This document shows, one piece after another, positions 44,944 through 54,964 of a stretch of 64,000 bases of DNA. Both the position numbers and the translations under genes were made by a program. The DNA comes from an uncultured Paracoccus sp. Its GTDB lineage: Bacteria > Pseudomonadota > Alphaproteobacteria > Rhodobacterales > Rhodobacteraceae. Position 1 is the first letter of the stretch; the number at the start of each line of letters is the position of its first letter. A model generated the notes under the pieces. It did no database searches, was not told the DNA's origin, and saw only the letters and a list, made by a program, of their open reading frames with translations. The DNA lies in contig NZ_CANKWH010000008.1 of the NCBI RefSeq assembly GCF_947487305.1, positions 1 through 64,000 on the forward strand, written 5' to 3'.

Positions 44944-46040
44944 CTTCCCTCAGGACGCTGGCGCTTGCCGCCCTCTGCCTATCGCTGGCCGGTCCCGGCC
45001 ATGCCTTCGAACTGCCCTGGCAGAGGACCGAGGAGCCGGCGGTCGAGGGGCCGCCGCGTCCGGTCGTCAGCGTCATCGTGTCGGACAGTGACATCAAGGC
45101 GCGCTCGGTCCCGGGCGTGGTGACGGCGCGCAATCAGGTGACGCTGGCCTTCCAGACGCTGGGGCGGCTGGTGCTGCGCAATGTCGAGCTGGGCGATGAC
45201 GTGAAGGCGGGCGATGTGCTGGCCGAACTGGACCCCGACGATCTGGCCGATAATGTCAGTGCCGCCGGTGCCGCCGCAGAGGCGGCAGAGGTTCAGCTGT
45301 CAACGGCTCAGGCTACGGCCGAGCGGACGCGGGCGCTGGCCGCGCGCAATGTCGCCTCGACCGCGCAGCTTGAACAGGCCGAACAGGCGCTGGCCGCTGC
45401 CGAGGCGGCGGTGGAACAGACCCGGTCGGAACTGATCCGGGCGCGGGATGCCGAGGGCTTTGCCCAGATGACCGCGCCCTTCGATGGGGTCATCAGCGAT
45501 GTCTTTGCCAATCCCGGCGCGGTGCTGAATGCCGGCGAGCCGGTGGTGCAGCTCTCGGCCGAGGATAGCCGCGAGGCGGTGATCGATCTGCCCGAAGCCG
45601 CGCTGTCGGAGCTGGATGACAGCGCCGTCTTTACCGTCTGGCAGGACAATGACCCCGCCACCGAGACCCGCGCCACCGTCGACCGGATCGAGCCCTTGGC
45701 CGACAGCGCGACCCGCACCCGGCGGGTGCATCTATCGCTCGACTCAGGCCATCACCTGCGGCTCGGCTCGCTGATCCGGGCGCGGCTGGCGGGCGAGACC
45801 GACATCGCCATGACCCTGTCCGAGAAGGCGGTCTTTGACCACGAGGGCAAACCCCATGTCTGGCGCGTGACCCGCGACGGCGACAGCGCCACGGTGGCCC
45901 TGACCCCGGTCGTCACCGGGGCGGCGCTGCAGGGCGAGGTCTTCATCAACGAGGGGCTGGATCAGGGCGATGAGGTTGTCGTGCGTGGCGTCCATTCGCT
46001 GAGCGAGGGCCAGCAGGTCGGCCGGAGGATCGCGCCATGA
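44940..46040 (+). CDS. RND efflux periplasmic adaptor (second of two)
   Basis: A 366-residue membrane-fusion protein with signal peptide (ALCLSLAGPGHA) and the same domain order: VTARNQVTLAFQTLGRLVLR lipoyl half, coiled coil about 95-155, and APFDGVISDVFANPGAVLN. It is similar in plan to the preceding adaptor but diverged in sequence, so the pair looks like an old duplication or a heteromeric adaptor. Overlaps both neighbours by four bases. Confidence 0.88.
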   Translation: MTSLRTLALAALCLSLAGPGHAFELPWQRTEEPAVEGPPRPVVSVIVSDSDIKARSVPGVVTARNQVTLAFQTLGRLVLRNVELGDDVKAGDVLAELDPDDLADNVSAAGAAAEAAEVQLSTAQATAERTRALAARNVASTAQLEQAEQALAAAEAAVEQTRSELIRARDAEGFAQMTAPFDGVISDVFANPGAVLNAGEPVVQLSAEDSREAVIDLPEAALSELDDSAVFTVWQDNDPATETRATVDRIEPLADSATRTRRVHLSLDSGHHLRLGSLIRARLAGETDIAMTLSEKAVFDHEGKPHVWRVTRDGDSATVALTPVVTGAALQGEVFINEGLDQGDEVVVRGVHSLSEGQQVGRRIAP

Positions 46041-49000
46041 ACCGCTTCAACCTGTCGGACTGGGCGCTGAGCCATCGCAGCTTTGTCTGGTTCCTGCTGA
46101 TCATCTCGATGATCGCGGGCACGATCAGCTATCTCAATCTCGGCCGCGAGGAAGACCCGAACTTCACCATCAAGACGATGATCATCGGCGCGGCGCTGCC
46201 CGGCGCCACCATCGATGAGACGCTGAAGCAGGTGACAACCCGGATCGAGACCAAGCTGGAAGAGCTGGACGAGCTGAAATTCACCCGCTCGGTCACTTCG
46301 CCCGGCCAGTCGGTCGTCTATGTCGAGCTGCTGCCGACGATCCGCGGCCCGCATGTGCCCGAGGTCTGGAAGCGCGTGCGGCAGATGATGTCGGATATCC
46401 GGCCCGAATTCCCGCAGGAATTCGCCGGCTTCCAGTTCAACGACAATTTCGGGGACGTCTATGGCAACATCTATGCCTTCACCACGGATGGATTCAGCCA
46501 GCGCGAGTTGCGCGACCGGGTCGAGACCATCCGCAAGCAGGTGGCGGCGCTGCCGGCGGCGGGCAAGACCGAGCTTCTGGGCGTGCAGAAAGAGGAAATC
46601 TATCTCGAATTCTCGACCACGCGGCTGGCGGCGCTGGGGCTGAACCAGCAGCAGGTGATGGCGACGCTGGCCAGCCAGAACGCCATCGCGCCCTCGGGCG
46701 TGATCCAGGCCGGGCCCGAGCGGGTGCTGGTTCGCGTGGGCGGGCAGTTTGTCGATGCCGACACCATCGCGGCGGTGAACCTGCGGGTGGGCGACCGCTT
46801 CTTCAACCTGGCCGATGTCGCCACCGTGCGGCGCGGCTATCAGGACCCGCCGGAATCGCTGTTCCGCTATAACGCTCAGCCGGCCATCGGCCTGCAGATC
46901 GGCATGCGCGGCGGCGAGAACATCCAGAAATTCGGCGAGGAGCTGGATGCGCTGATGCAGGGCATCGCCGCCGACCTGCCCATCGGCATCGAGATGGCGA
47001 AATTCGCCGACCAGCCGCATGTGGTGAAAGAGGCGGTGGGCCATTTCATACAGGCGCTCGCCGAGGCCGTGGGTATCGTGCTGATCGTCAGCTTCATCAG
47101 CCTGGGCGTCCGGGCCGGGCTGGTGGTGACGCTGACCATTCCGCTGGTGCTGGCGATCACCTTCGTCGTACTCGATCTTTACGGCATCACCCTGCAGCGC
47201 ATCTCGCTTGGCGCGCTGATCATCGCGCTTGGGCTTCTGGTCGATGATGCGATGATCGCCATCGAGACGATGATCTCGCGGCTGGAACTGGGCGAGAACC
47301 GACGGCAGGCCGCCAGCTATGCCTGGACCTCGATTGCCTTCCCGATGCTCTCGGGCACGCTGGTTACGGTGGCGGGGTTCATTCCCATCGGGCTGAACAG
47401 CTCGGCCGCCGGTGAATTCACCTTTTCGCTTTTCGTGGTCATCGCGGTCTCGCTGTTGGTGTCCTGGATCGTCGCGGTGCTGTTCGCGCCGATCCTCGGC
47501 GTCACCTTCCTGCCCAAGACGCTCCATCACGACACCGCCCGCGCGGGACTGCTGCGCCGCGGCTTCCGCCGGCTGCTGCTGCTGGCGATGCGTTTCAAAT
47601 GGCTGACCATCGCCCTGACCTTCGCGCTTTTCGCCTTCTCGGTCTGGAGCATGCGCTTTGTCGAGCAGCAGTTCTTCCCGACCTCGGACCGGACCGAGGT
47701 GATCGTCGATATCGGCGAGCGGCAGAACGCCTCGATCGCCAAGACCCGCGCCGATATGGACCTGCTCGAATCGCATCTGCAGGGTGACGAGGATGCGCTG
47801 TTCTGGACCTCCTATGTCGGGCGCGGCGCGCCGCGTTTCGTGCTGTCGATGGAGGTGCCGACGTCCGGGCCGCATATGGGCCAGATCGTCATCCAGACCC
47901 CGGACCTCGAGGCGCGGGACCGGCTGAAGGCCAAGCTGAACAGCATCGCCGCCAAGGATCTGATCGGCACCGATGTCTATGTGAAGAATCTCGAGATCGG
48001 CCCGCCGGTCGGCAAGCCGGTGCAGTATCGCGTCAGCTCGCCCGATATCGACGAGTCGCGAGATGCCGCGCGCGGGCTGGCCGCCGTTCTGGCGACCGAG
48101 CCGCGCCTGCAGGGGATCGCGCTCGACTGGAACGAGCCGGCGCGGGTGGTGCGGCTGATCGTCAATCAGGACAAGGCCCGGCAACTGGGCGTGACCAGCC
48201 AGGACATTGCCGGCGCGCTGCAGGCGCTGTTCTCGGGCCAGACCGTCACCCAGCTGCGCGACGATATCTTCCTGATCGACATCATCGCGCGGGGCGACGA
48301 AGAGGACCGTGGTTCGCTTGATTCGATCCGCAACCTGCAGCTGGCGACGGGGGCGGGGGCGCATATCCCGCTGGCGACGCTGGCGACGTTGGAATACGAG
48401 ACCGAACAGCCGCTCATCATGCAGCGCGACGGCCTGCCCACGGTCACGGTGAAGGCCGCGATCTCGACCAAGGACCAGCCTGCGACGCTGGTCGACGCAT
48501 TGGCCGGTCGGGTGGCCGAGTATCAGGCCGGGCTGCCGGCTCAGGTTAGGGTGGTGGTCGGCGGCACGGTCGAGACCTCGGGCGAAAGCCAGGAGCCGAT
48601 TGCCGCCGTGGTGCCGGTGATGATCCTGATCATGGCGCTGCTGGTCATGGCGCAGATGCAGAGCTTCCGCCTGTCGCTGATCGTCTTTGCCGCCGCGCCG
48701 CTGGGGCTGATCGGTGTCGTCGCGGTGCTGGTCCCCTTCGGCGTGCCGATGGGCTTCGTGGCGATCCTGGGGATCCTGGCGCTGATCGGCATCCTGATCC
48801 GCAACTCGATCATCCTTGTCCACGAGGTTCAGGCGCTCTTGGCCAAGGGGATGACCGCATGGGAAGCCGTCTATGAGGGCGCCGACAGCCGCGCCCGGCC
48901 GATCCTTCTGACGGCGGCGGCGGCCTCGCTGGCGCTGATCCCGATCTCGCGTCAGGTCTTCTGGGGGCCGATGGCCTTCTCGATGATGGGCGGCATCATC

Positions 49001-49102
49001 GCCGGTACGCTGGTCACGCTGGTCTTCGTGCCGGCGCTTTACTGCGCGGTGTTCGGGGTGAAGCCGCCGAAAAAGGGCGAGCCTGCGACCGCCGCCGCCT
49101 GA
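46037..49102 (+). CDS. RND-family efflux permease
   Basis: Proton-driven inner-membrane pump of 1021 residues with the 2 x (1+5) helix plan: helix 1 near FVWFLLIISMIAGTISYL, the first helix cluster around 340-480, and the second after 860. The proton-relay pair is visible as LLVDDAMIAIETM in helix 4. Periplasmic porter domains lie between. It belongs to the hydrophobe/amphiphile exporter type. No TolC-like channel or regulator gene is adjacent. It may export aromatic intermediates given the nearby kynurenine genes, but this is a guess. Confidence 0.92.
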   Translation: MNRFNLSDWALSHRSFVWFLLIISMIAGTISYLNLGREEDPNFTIKTMIIGAALPGATIDETLKQVTTRIETKLEELDELKFTRSVTSPGQSVVYVELLPTIRGPHVPEVWKRVRQMMSDIRPEFPQEFAGFQFNDNFGDVYGNIYAFTTDGFSQRELRDRVETIRKQVAALPAAGKTELLGVQKEEIYLEFSTTRLAALGLNQQQVMATLASQNAIAPSGVIQAGPERVLVRVGGQFVDADTIAAVNLRVGDRFFNLADVATVRRGYQDPPESLFRYNAQPAIGLQIGMRGGENIQKFGEELDALMQGIAADLPIGIEMAKFADQPHVVKEAVGHFIQALAEAVGIVLIVSFISLGVRAGLVVTLTIPLVLAITFVVLDLYGITLQRISLGALIIALGLLVDDAMIAIETMISRLELGENRRQAASYAWTSIAFPMLSGTLVTVAGFIPIGLNSSAAGEFTFSLFVVIAVSLLVSWIVAVLFAPILGVTFLPKTLHHDTARAGLLRRGFRRLLLLAMRFKWLTIALTFALFAFSVWSMRFVEQQFFPTSDRTEVIVDIGERQNASIAKTRADMDLLESHLQGDEDALFWTSYVGRGAPRFVLSMEVPTSGPHMGQIVIQTPDLEARDRLKAKLNSIAAKDLIGTDVYVKNLEIGPPVGKPVQYRVSSPDIDESRDAARGLAAVLATEPRLQGIALDWNEPARVVRLIVNQDKARQLGVTSQDIAGALQALFSGQTVTQLRDDIFLIDIIARGDEEDRGSLDSIRNLQLATGAGAHIPLATLATLEYETEQPLIMQRDGLPTVTVKAAISTKDQPATLVDALAGRVAEYQAGLPAQVRVVVGGTVETSGESQEPIAAVVPVMILIMALLVMAQMQSFRLSLIVFAAAPLGLIGVVAVLVPFGVPMGFVAILGILALIGILIRNSIILVHEVQALLAKGMTAWEAVYEGADSRARPILLTAAAASLALIPISRQVFWGPMAFSMMGGIIAGTLVTLVFVPALYCAVFGVKPPKKGEPATAAA

Positions 49103-49113
49103 CCGGCGGACCC

Positions 49114-49146
49114 GGCCCGGGAGGAAGGGCGAAGCCCGCCCGGGCC
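49114..49146 (+). terminator. nested hairpin after the RND pump
   Basis: GGCCCGGG (49114-49121) pairs with CCCGGGCC (49139-49146), with an inner GGGC-GAA-GCCC hairpin. It follows the pump stop by 11 bases. No T tract. The rest of 49147-49291 shows no gene. Confidence 0.5.
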
Positions 49147-49291
49147 AGCGCCTGCGCGTCCCGGCGGCTGGCGCTTTGGTGACGCTGATCCCGCTTTCGG
49201 GCAGAAGAGGGGGTTGGCACCATAAAGTGCGTCGGCGCAGCGTGGCAGCGCAATCCCACGGACAGGCGCTCGCCCTCCGCCGCGCTTGGCC

Positions 49292-50095
49292 TCAGCCCAT
49301 CTCGGGGAAGAACTTGTTCCCGGGCGAAAGCGTGAAGATCTCGAAGCCCGTCGCGGTCACGCCGATCGAATGTTCGAACTGCGCCGACAGCGACTTGTCG
49401 CGGGTGACGGCGGTCCAGTCATCGGCGAGGATCTTGGTGTCCGGGCGGCCCAGGTTGATCATCGGCTCGATGGTGAAGAACATGCCCTCTTCCAGCGTCG
49501 GGCCTTTGCCCGCACGGCCGAAATGCAGCACGTTCGGCGGCGCGTGGAACACCCGGCCAAGGCCGTGGCCGCAGAAATCGCGCACCACCGACATGCGGTG
49601 CTTCTCGGCATGGGTCTGGATGGCGGCGCCGATATCGCCGAAAGTATTGCCGGGCTTCACCGCCTCGATCCCGTACATCAGCGAATCATGTGTGACCTGG
49701 ATCAGCCGCTGCGCCTTGATCGGCGCGCGACCGGCGACATACATGCGGCTCGAATCTCCATACCAGCCGTCGATGATGACCGTCACGTCGATGTTCAGGA
49801 TGTCGCCATCCGCCAGCACCTTCTCGCCGGGGATGCCGTGGCAGACGACATGGTTCACGCTGATGCAGCTGGCGTGCTGATAGCCGCGATAGCCGATGGT
49901 GGCACTGACCGCGCCTTCCTCTTCCACCCGGTTGCGGATGAAATCGTCCAGCACGCCGGTCGTCACGCCCGGCTCGACCAGTGCGCCGACCTCGTCAAGG
50001 ATCTGCGCGGCCAGCCGGCCTGCCTTGTGCATGCCGGCGAAATCCTCGGCCAGGTGGATGCGGATGCCCTCGCGGGTGATGCGTCCTTCGTTCAT
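49292..50095 (-). CDS. map: type I methionine aminopeptidase
   Basis: Removes the initiator methionine co-translationally. The 267-residue enzyme has all metal ligands: the two aspartates in NIDVTVIIDGWYGDSSRM, the histidine in FCGHGLGRVFH, and the glutamates in MFFTIEPMIN and QFEHSIGV. The pita-bread fold length is normal. It diverges from the cinA-like gene. Confidence 0.96.
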   Translation of the reverse strand: MNEGRITREGIRIHLAEDFAGMHKAGRLAAQILDEVGALVEPGVTTGVLDDFIRNRVEEEGAVSATIGYRGYQHASCISVNHVVCHGIPGEKVLADGDILNIDVTVIIDGWYGDSSRMYVAGRAPIKAQRLIQVTHDSLMYGIEAVKPGNTFGDIGAAIQTHAEKHRMSVVRDFCGHGLGRVFHAPPNVLHFGRAGKGPTLEEGMFFTIEPMINLGRPDTKILADDWTAVTRDKSLSAQFEHSIGVTATGFEIFTLSPGNKFFPEMG

Positions 50096-50198
50096 CGCTC
50101 AAACCTTTCGCTTCACGCCTAGATAGCGATGCAAGGCGGGTTGTTCCAGCCCTGCGGCCCGGCGTAAAAGACCCCAGAGCCATGCCAAGGAGCCGAGG

Positions 50199-50939
50199 AT
50201 GCAATCCGACAATCCCACAGCCGCAATTCTGGTCATCGGCGACGAGATCCTGTCGGGCCGCACGCGCGAGGGCAATGCCCATCATCTGGCGCAGGTGCTG
50301 AACGCCACCGGCTTCGATCTGCGCGAGATCCGGGTGGTTTCGGACGATCAGGATCAGATCGTGGCGGCGGTGCGGGCCTTGGACAGCAGCCTTGGCGGTG
50401 CCTATGACCTGCTGTTCACCAGCGGAGGCATCGGCCCGACCCATGACGACATCACCGCCGATGCGGTGGCCGCCGCGCATGGCTCCACGGTCGAGGTCAG
50501 TCCGGATGCCCGCGCGCTGCTGCAGGCCCGCTGCGACCGCATGGGGGTGGAACTGACCCCGAACCGGCTGCGCATGGCCCGCATCCCGGTCGGTGCCACG
50601 CTGATCGACAATGCCGTTTCCGCCGCGCCGGGCTTTTCCATCGGGCATACCCACGTCATGGCCGGCGTCCCCGAGGTCTTCCGCGCCATGGTCGACTGGC
50701 TGATCCCGCGCCTTGCCGGTGGCCGGCCGGTGCAGTCGCTCTCGGTGGAAGTGCGGCGCGGGGAAAGCGACGTGGCCGAGGGTCTGACCGAGATCGCGGC
50801 GGCCTTCCCCGATCTCTCGCTCGGCTCCTATCCCTTCCGCGACAAGGACGTCTGGGGCACGCATCTGGTGGTGCGCGGCCTTGATGGCGCGCGTGTGGCC
50901 GAGGCCATGGGGGCGCTGAAACGGCGGCTGTCGCTGTGA
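50199..50939 (+). CDS. CinA N-terminal-domain molybdopterin-binding-like protein
   Basis: A 246-residue protein matching the MoaB/MogA-like first half of CinA: AAILVIGDEILSGRTREGNAH, LLFTSGGIGPTHDDIT and VMAGVPEVFRAMVDWLIP. Full CinA has a C-terminal nicotinamide-nucleotide deamidase domain, which is missing here, a common form in alphaproteobacteria. Likely an ADP-ribose/NMN-related hydrolase or cofactor binder; the activity is uncertain. Stop and next start overlap (TGATG). Confidence 0.87.
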   Translation: MQSDNPTAAILVIGDEILSGRTREGNAHHLAQVLNATGFDLREIRVVSDDQDQIVAAVRALDSSLGGAYDLLFTSGGIGPTHDDITADAVAAAHGSTVEVSPDARALLQARCDRMGVELTPNRLRMARIPVGATLIDNAVSAAPGFSIGHTHVMAGVPEVFRAMVDWLIPRLAGGRPVQSLSVEVRRGESDVAEGLTEIAAAFPDLSLGSYPFRDKDVWGTHLVVRGLDGARVAEAMGALKRRLSL

Positions 50940-51646
50940 TGGACGCCGCGCTGTCCGAGGCTTTCGAGACCACCTGGCCCGCCGAAGACTATGCCGATGC
51001 TGGCGGATTCCGCGTCGGCCGCGCGCGGGGCGCCGGCGGGCGTGTAAACTCGGCCCGTGTCTCGGGTGACTGGGTGGATGCCGATATCGACGCCGCCATT
51101 GCCGTCATGCGCGACTCGGGCCAGCAGCTGGTCTTTCGCGTGCTGGACGGCGATGAGCGTCTACAGGCCGCGCTGACGGCGCGCGGTTGCCGCCGCGAGA
51201 ACCCGACGGCGATCATGGCCGCGCCGATCGCCCGGCTGACCGATCGCGAGCTGCCGCCCGTCACGGCCTTTGCCATCTGGCCGCCCATGGCGATCCAGCG
51301 CGACATCTGGGCGGCGGGCAATATCAAGGCGGCGCGCCAGCAGGTGATGCTGCGCGTGCCCGAGCCTCGGACCTCGATCCTTGGCCGGATCAAGGACCGC
51401 GCGGCGGGGGCGGGCTTCGCGGCGATCCATGGCGATGTGGCGATGGTCCACGCGCTCGAGGTGCTGCCCGACTGGCGGCGGCTGGGGCTGGCCGGCTGGA
51501 TGATGCGGCAGGCGGCCTTCTGGGCGGCCGAACACGGCGCGACCCGGATCGGGCTGGCGGTCAGCCGGGGGAATACCGGCGCGGTGTCGCTGTATCGTGC
51601 GATGGGCTTCGACGAGATCGCCGGCTATGCCTATTACGAGGGCTGA
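50939..51646 (+). CDS. GNAT-family N-acetyltransferase
   Basis: A 235-residue protein whose C-terminal half is a GNAT domain: MVHALEVLPDWRRLGLAGWMMRQ is the acetyl-CoA-binding loop, followed by GLAVSRGNTGAVSLYRAMGF. The N-terminal half is less conserved. Acceptor unknown. It overlaps the CinA-like gene by one base and the following kinase gene by 20 bases, so the three are probably one transcript. Confidence 0.87.
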   Translation: MDAALSEAFETTWPAEDYADAGGFRVGRARGAGGRVNSARVSGDWVDADIDAAIAVMRDSGQQLVFRVLDGDERLQAALTARGCRRENPTAIMAAPIARLTDRELPPVTAFAIWPPMAIQRDIWAAGNIKAARQQVMLRVPEPRTSILGRIKDRAAGAGFAAIHGDVAMVHALEVLPDWRRLGLAGWMMRQAAFWAAEHGATRIGLAVSRGNTGAVSLYRAMGFDEIAGYAYYEG

Positions 51647-52487
51647 GCCCGCCCTGTTCGCGCTGGCGCTTGATGGTGGCGGCTCGGGTTGCCGGGCGCT
51701 GCTGGTCGATCCGGCGGGGCAGGTCATCGGACGCGGTGAAGGTGGCCCGGCCAATGTCAATTCGGACCGGCAGGGGGCGCTGACGGCGATCCTCGCGGCC
51801 TGTGATCAGGCGCTGGCGGGTCGCGCCGAACCGGGGCAGGTTGCCGCCGTGCTGGGGTTGGCGGGCGCGGAAGTTTCGGGCGCGCGGGACTGGCTGGCGC
51901 CGCACCTGCCGTTCGGCCGGGTGCAGGTCGTGCAGGACGCGGTGACGGCGACCATGGGGGCGCTTGCGGGTGCGGACGGGATTGTCGCGGCGATCGGCAC
52001 CGGCTCGGTTTTTTCGCGGCAGAGCGGCGGCGAGACCACCGTCATTGGCGGGCGTGGGCCGATCCTTGGCGATCAGGCCAGCGGCAACTGGTTGGGGCGG
52101 CAACTGCTGGCCCATGCGCTGGAAGCCGCAGACGGGCTGCATCCGGTGACGCCGCTGGTGGCCGATCTGCTGGCGCGGATGGGCGGCATCAGCGGCATCA
52201 TCACCTTCGCCGCGACGGCCCGCGCCGCCGATTTCGCCGGCCATGCGCCGCAACTGATGGAACGCGCCGATGATCCGGCGGCGGTTGCGGTTCTGAGCCG
52301 GGCCGATGCGAGCATCGCCGCCTTCATCGACCACCTGCAGCCGGAAACCCCGCTGCCCGTCGCCTTCAGCGGCGGCCTTGGCGCGGGTTTCGCCAGGCGG
52401 CTGGCCGGTCGCTGGCCGATCCTTGATCCCAAGGGCAGCCCGCTCGATGGAGCGCTGCTGATGGCGCGAGATCTGGCCGGTCATTAG
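51627..52487 (+). CDS. BadF/BcrA-family ATPase, N-acetylglucosamine kinase-like
   Basis: A 286-residue sugar-kinase-fold protein. LALDGGGSGCRALLVDPAG is the phosphate-1 motif, GIVAAIGTGSVF the phosphate-2 motif, and VAFSGGLGAG the adenosine motif. Members include N-acetylglucosamine and N-acetylmuramic acid kinases and benzoyl-CoA reductase activators; the length fits the sugar-kinase type. Despite the nearby CoA-aromatic genes it is on the opposite strand and converges with kynA. Confidence 0.82.
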   Translation: MPITRAEPALFALALDGGGSGCRALLVDPAGQVIGRGEGGPANVNSDRQGALTAILAACDQALAGRAEPGQVAAVLGLAGAEVSGARDWLAPHLPFGRVQVVQDAVTATMGALAGADGIVAAIGTGSVFSRQSGGETTVIGGRGPILGDQASGNWLGRQLLAHALEAADGLHPVTPLVADLLARMGGISGIITFAATARAADFAGHAPQLMERADDPAAVAVLSRADASIAAFIDHLQPETPLPVAFSGGLGAGFARRLAGRWPILDPKGSPLDGALLMARDLAGH

Positions 52488-52505
52488 ATCCCGGCCGGCC
52501 CTGTC

Positions 52506-53327
52506 TCACAGATCTGTCCGCAATTCCCAGAGATCGGGGAACAGCACCACGTCCAGCATCCGGCGCAGATAGCTGACCCCCGAGGTGCCGCCCGAACCAC
52601 GCTTGAAGCCGATGATGCGCTCGACCGTGGTGACATGGTTGAAGCGCCAGCGGCGGAAGTAATCCTCGAAATCGACCAGCTTCTCGGCCAGCTCGTAAAG
52701 CTCCCAATAGGTACCGGGATTGCGATAGACCTCGGCCCAGGCCGCGCGGGCCTTGGGGTCGGGCTGATGCGGCTGATCCAGCTTCTCGCGCGGGGGCACG
52801 TCAAAGCCTGCCGCCGCCAGCCGCGCCAGCACCGTGTCGTAAAGCGAGGGCCGCTCCACTTCCGCCAGCAAGGGCGCGACCAGTTCGGGCCGATGCTCGT
52901 GCGGGCGGACCATCGCCATGTTGCGGTTGCCGGCAACGAATTCGATCATCCGGTATTGCTGCGACTGGAAACCGCTGCTTTCACCAAGGGATTGCCGGAA
53001 CTCGGTATATTCGCTTGGGGTCATGGTGCGCAGCACATCCCATGCGGAATTCAGCTGCTCCATGATCCGGGCCACGCGGGTCAGCATCTTGAAGGCCGGC
53101 TGCAGATCGCCTGCCGCGATCCGGCCGCGTGCCGCCCCCATCTCGTGCAGCGCCAGCTTCATCCAGAGCTCGCTGGTCTGGTGCTGAACGATGAACAGCA
53201 TCTCGTCATGGGCCTGCGACAGCGGGTGCTGCGCGGTCAGGATGGCGTCGAGCCCAAGGTAATCGCCATAGGACATGCGGTCCTTGAAGGACATGCGGGC
53301 ACCTTCGCCCTCGGGGTCATAGCTCAT
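52506..53327 (-). CDS. kynA: tryptophan 2,3-dioxygenase
   Basis: Heme enzyme that opens the indole ring to N-formylkynurenine. The 273-residue protein has [17 protein letters not shown], the distal-histidine segment [14 protein letters not shown] and the C-terminal [20 protein letters not shown] with GGTSGVSYL, as in bacterial TDO. The ATG overlaps the stop of the CoA ligase gene by four bases, so kynA is the last gene of the 2-aminobenzoyl-CoA operon. Confidence 0.95.
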   Translation of the reverse strand: MSYDPEGEGARMSFKDRMSYGDYLGLDAILTAQHPLSQAHDEMLFIVQHQTSELWMKLALHEMGAARGRIAAGDLQPAFKMLTRVARIMEQLNSAWDVLRTMTPSEYTEFRQSLGESSGFQSQQYRMIEFVAGNRNMAMVRPHEHRPELVAPLLAEVERPSLYDTVLARLAAAGFDVPPREKLDQPHQPDPKARAAWAEVYRNPGTYWELYELAEKLVDFEDYFRRWRFNHVTTVERIIGFKRGSGGTSGVSYLRRMLDVVLFPDLWELRTDL

Positions 53328-54943
53328 GGTTTCAACCTGAATCGCTGGATCTTGCCGGTCTGGGTTTTGGGAAGGGCGTCGGTAAAGACCAGACTGCGGG
53401 GATATTTGTAGGGCGCGATGACCGCCTTGCAATGGGCCTGCAGCCGTTGCCGCGTGGCCTCGTCGGGCGCGACCCCTTGGGCCAGCACAACATGCGCCTG
53501 CACGATCTGGCCGCGATCCGCGTCCGCCACGCCGATCACCGCGCATTCCAGCACGTCGTCATGCGCCAGAAGCGCGGCCTCGACATCCGGCCCGGCGATG
53601 TTGTAGCCACCCGACAGGATGATGTCGTCCGACCGCGCGGCGAAATGGAACCGCCCGTCCTCGTCCTGCCAGAAGGTGTCGCCGGTGATGTTCCAGCCGT
53701 TCTGAACATACTCGCCCTGCCGCGCGTCGTTCAGATAGCGGCAGCCGGTCGGCCCGATCACCGCCAGCCGTCCCGGCTCGCCCTGCGGCAGGTCGCGGCC
53801 CGCCTCGTCGACGATCTTGGCGCGATAGCCGCCGACCGGGCGGCCGGTGCAGCCGGGATGGCTGTCATCGAAGCGGTTGGTGATGAAGATATGCAGCAGC
53901 TCGGTCGAGCCGATCCCGTCCAGCATCGGCTTGCCGGTCTTCTGCCGCCATTCCTCCCAGACCGGGGCCGGCAGGGTCTCGCCGGCGCTGACGGCGGCGC
54001 GCAGGCTGCTGAGGTCCGCCCCTTCCTCCATCGCCCTGAGCATCACCCGGTATGCGGTCGGCGCGGTAAAACAGATGGTCGCCCGATGGGTCTGGATGAT
54101 CTCGATCATGTTCGGCGGCGAGGCGTTTTCCAGAAGCACCGCCGAGGCCCCGAAGCGCAGCGGAAACACAGCCATCCCGCCCAGCCCGAAGGTGAAGGCG
54201 AGGGGGGGCGAGCCGACAAAGACATCATCGGGCCGGACCCCCAGAACCTCGCGGGCATAGCCATCGGCGATGATCAGCAGGTCGCGGTGGAAATGCATCG
54301 TGGCCTTCGGCTCGCCGGTAGTGCCGCTGGTGAAGCCCAGAAGCGCCACATCATCGCGCCCGGTCCTGACAGCATCGAACCGCACCGGCTTGGTCAGCGC
54401 CGCACGGTCCAGTTCGGCATCGTGATTGGCGGTGCCATCGAAGCCTACCACGGTCTTGAGGAAGGCCGAATCCTTGGCGGCCGCCACCAACTCGTCCATC
54501 AGCCGCGTGTCGCACAGCGCATGGGTCACTTCGGCCTTGTCGATGATCTTGCCCAACTCGCCCGCGCGCAGCATCGGCATGGTGTTGACCACCACCGCCC
54601 CCGCCTTGGTCGCCGCCAGCCAGCAGGCCACCATCGCCGGATTGTTGGCCGAGCGGATCAGCACCCGGTTGCCGGGTTTCACCCCGTAATCCTCGACAAG
54701 AGCATGGGCCAGCCGGTTGGTCCAGTCGGTGAGTTCCTTGTACGTCCTCGCCCGTCCATTGCCGATCAGCGCGTTCCGGTCGCCAAAGCCGTGATCGACC
54801 ATGCGGTCGGTCAGTTCGGCGCCGATGTTCAGCCAGTCGGGATAGTCAAAGCCCGACAAATCGATTTGCGGCCAGTCAGCGACGTCGGGCAGGTTGTCGC
54901 GCGCGAAGCTGTCCTGATGTCCGCTCGGTCCCAGATGTTGCAT
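53324..54943 (-). CDS. 2-aminobenzoate-CoA ligase (benzoate-CoA ligase family)
   Basis: Acyl-CoA synthetase of 539 residues expected to activate anthranilate. The core AMP motif [21 protein letters not shown] is at about 205-225, then [12 protein letters not shown] and [19 protein letters not shown], which are typical of benzoate/2-aminobenzoate ligases, and a final lysine in [11 protein letters not shown]. Substrate is inferred from the operon, which carries a bifunctional anthraniloyl-CoA monooxygenase and kynA. It is preceded by the ridA gene. Confidence 0.88.
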   Translation of the reverse strand: MQHLGPSGHQDSFARDNLPDVADWPQIDLSGFDYPDWLNIGAELTDRMVDHGFGDRNALIGNGRARTYKELTDWTNRLAHALVEDYGVKPGNRVLIRSANNPAMVACWLAATKAGAVVVNTMPMLRAGELGKIIDKAEVTHALCDTRLMDELVAAAKDSAFLKTVVGFDGTANHDAELDRAALTKPVRFDAVRTGRDDVALLGFTSGTTGEPKATMHFHRDLLIIADGYAREVLGVRPDDVFVGSPPLAFTFGLGGMAVFPLRFGASAVLLENASPPNMIEIIQTHRATICFTAPTAYRVMLRAMEEGADLSSLRAAVSAGETLPAPVWEEWRQKTGKPMLDGIGSTELLHIFITNRFDDSHPGCTGRPVGGYRAKIVDEAGRDLPQGEPGRLAVIGPTGCRYLNDARQGEYVQNGWNITGDTFWQDEDGRFHFAARSDDIILSGGYNIAGPDVEAALLAHDDVLECAVIGVADADRGQIVQAHVVLAQGVAPDEATRQRLQAHCKAVIAPYKYPRSLVFTDALPKTQTGKIQRFRLKP

Positions 54944-54964
54944 CTCTTGCTCCTCCCAAAGCGG

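Noticed and set aside
45962..48823. 953-residue open frame on the minus strand
   Set aside because: Antisense to the RND permease, with low-complexity H/R/Q/D composition and no domain pattern.
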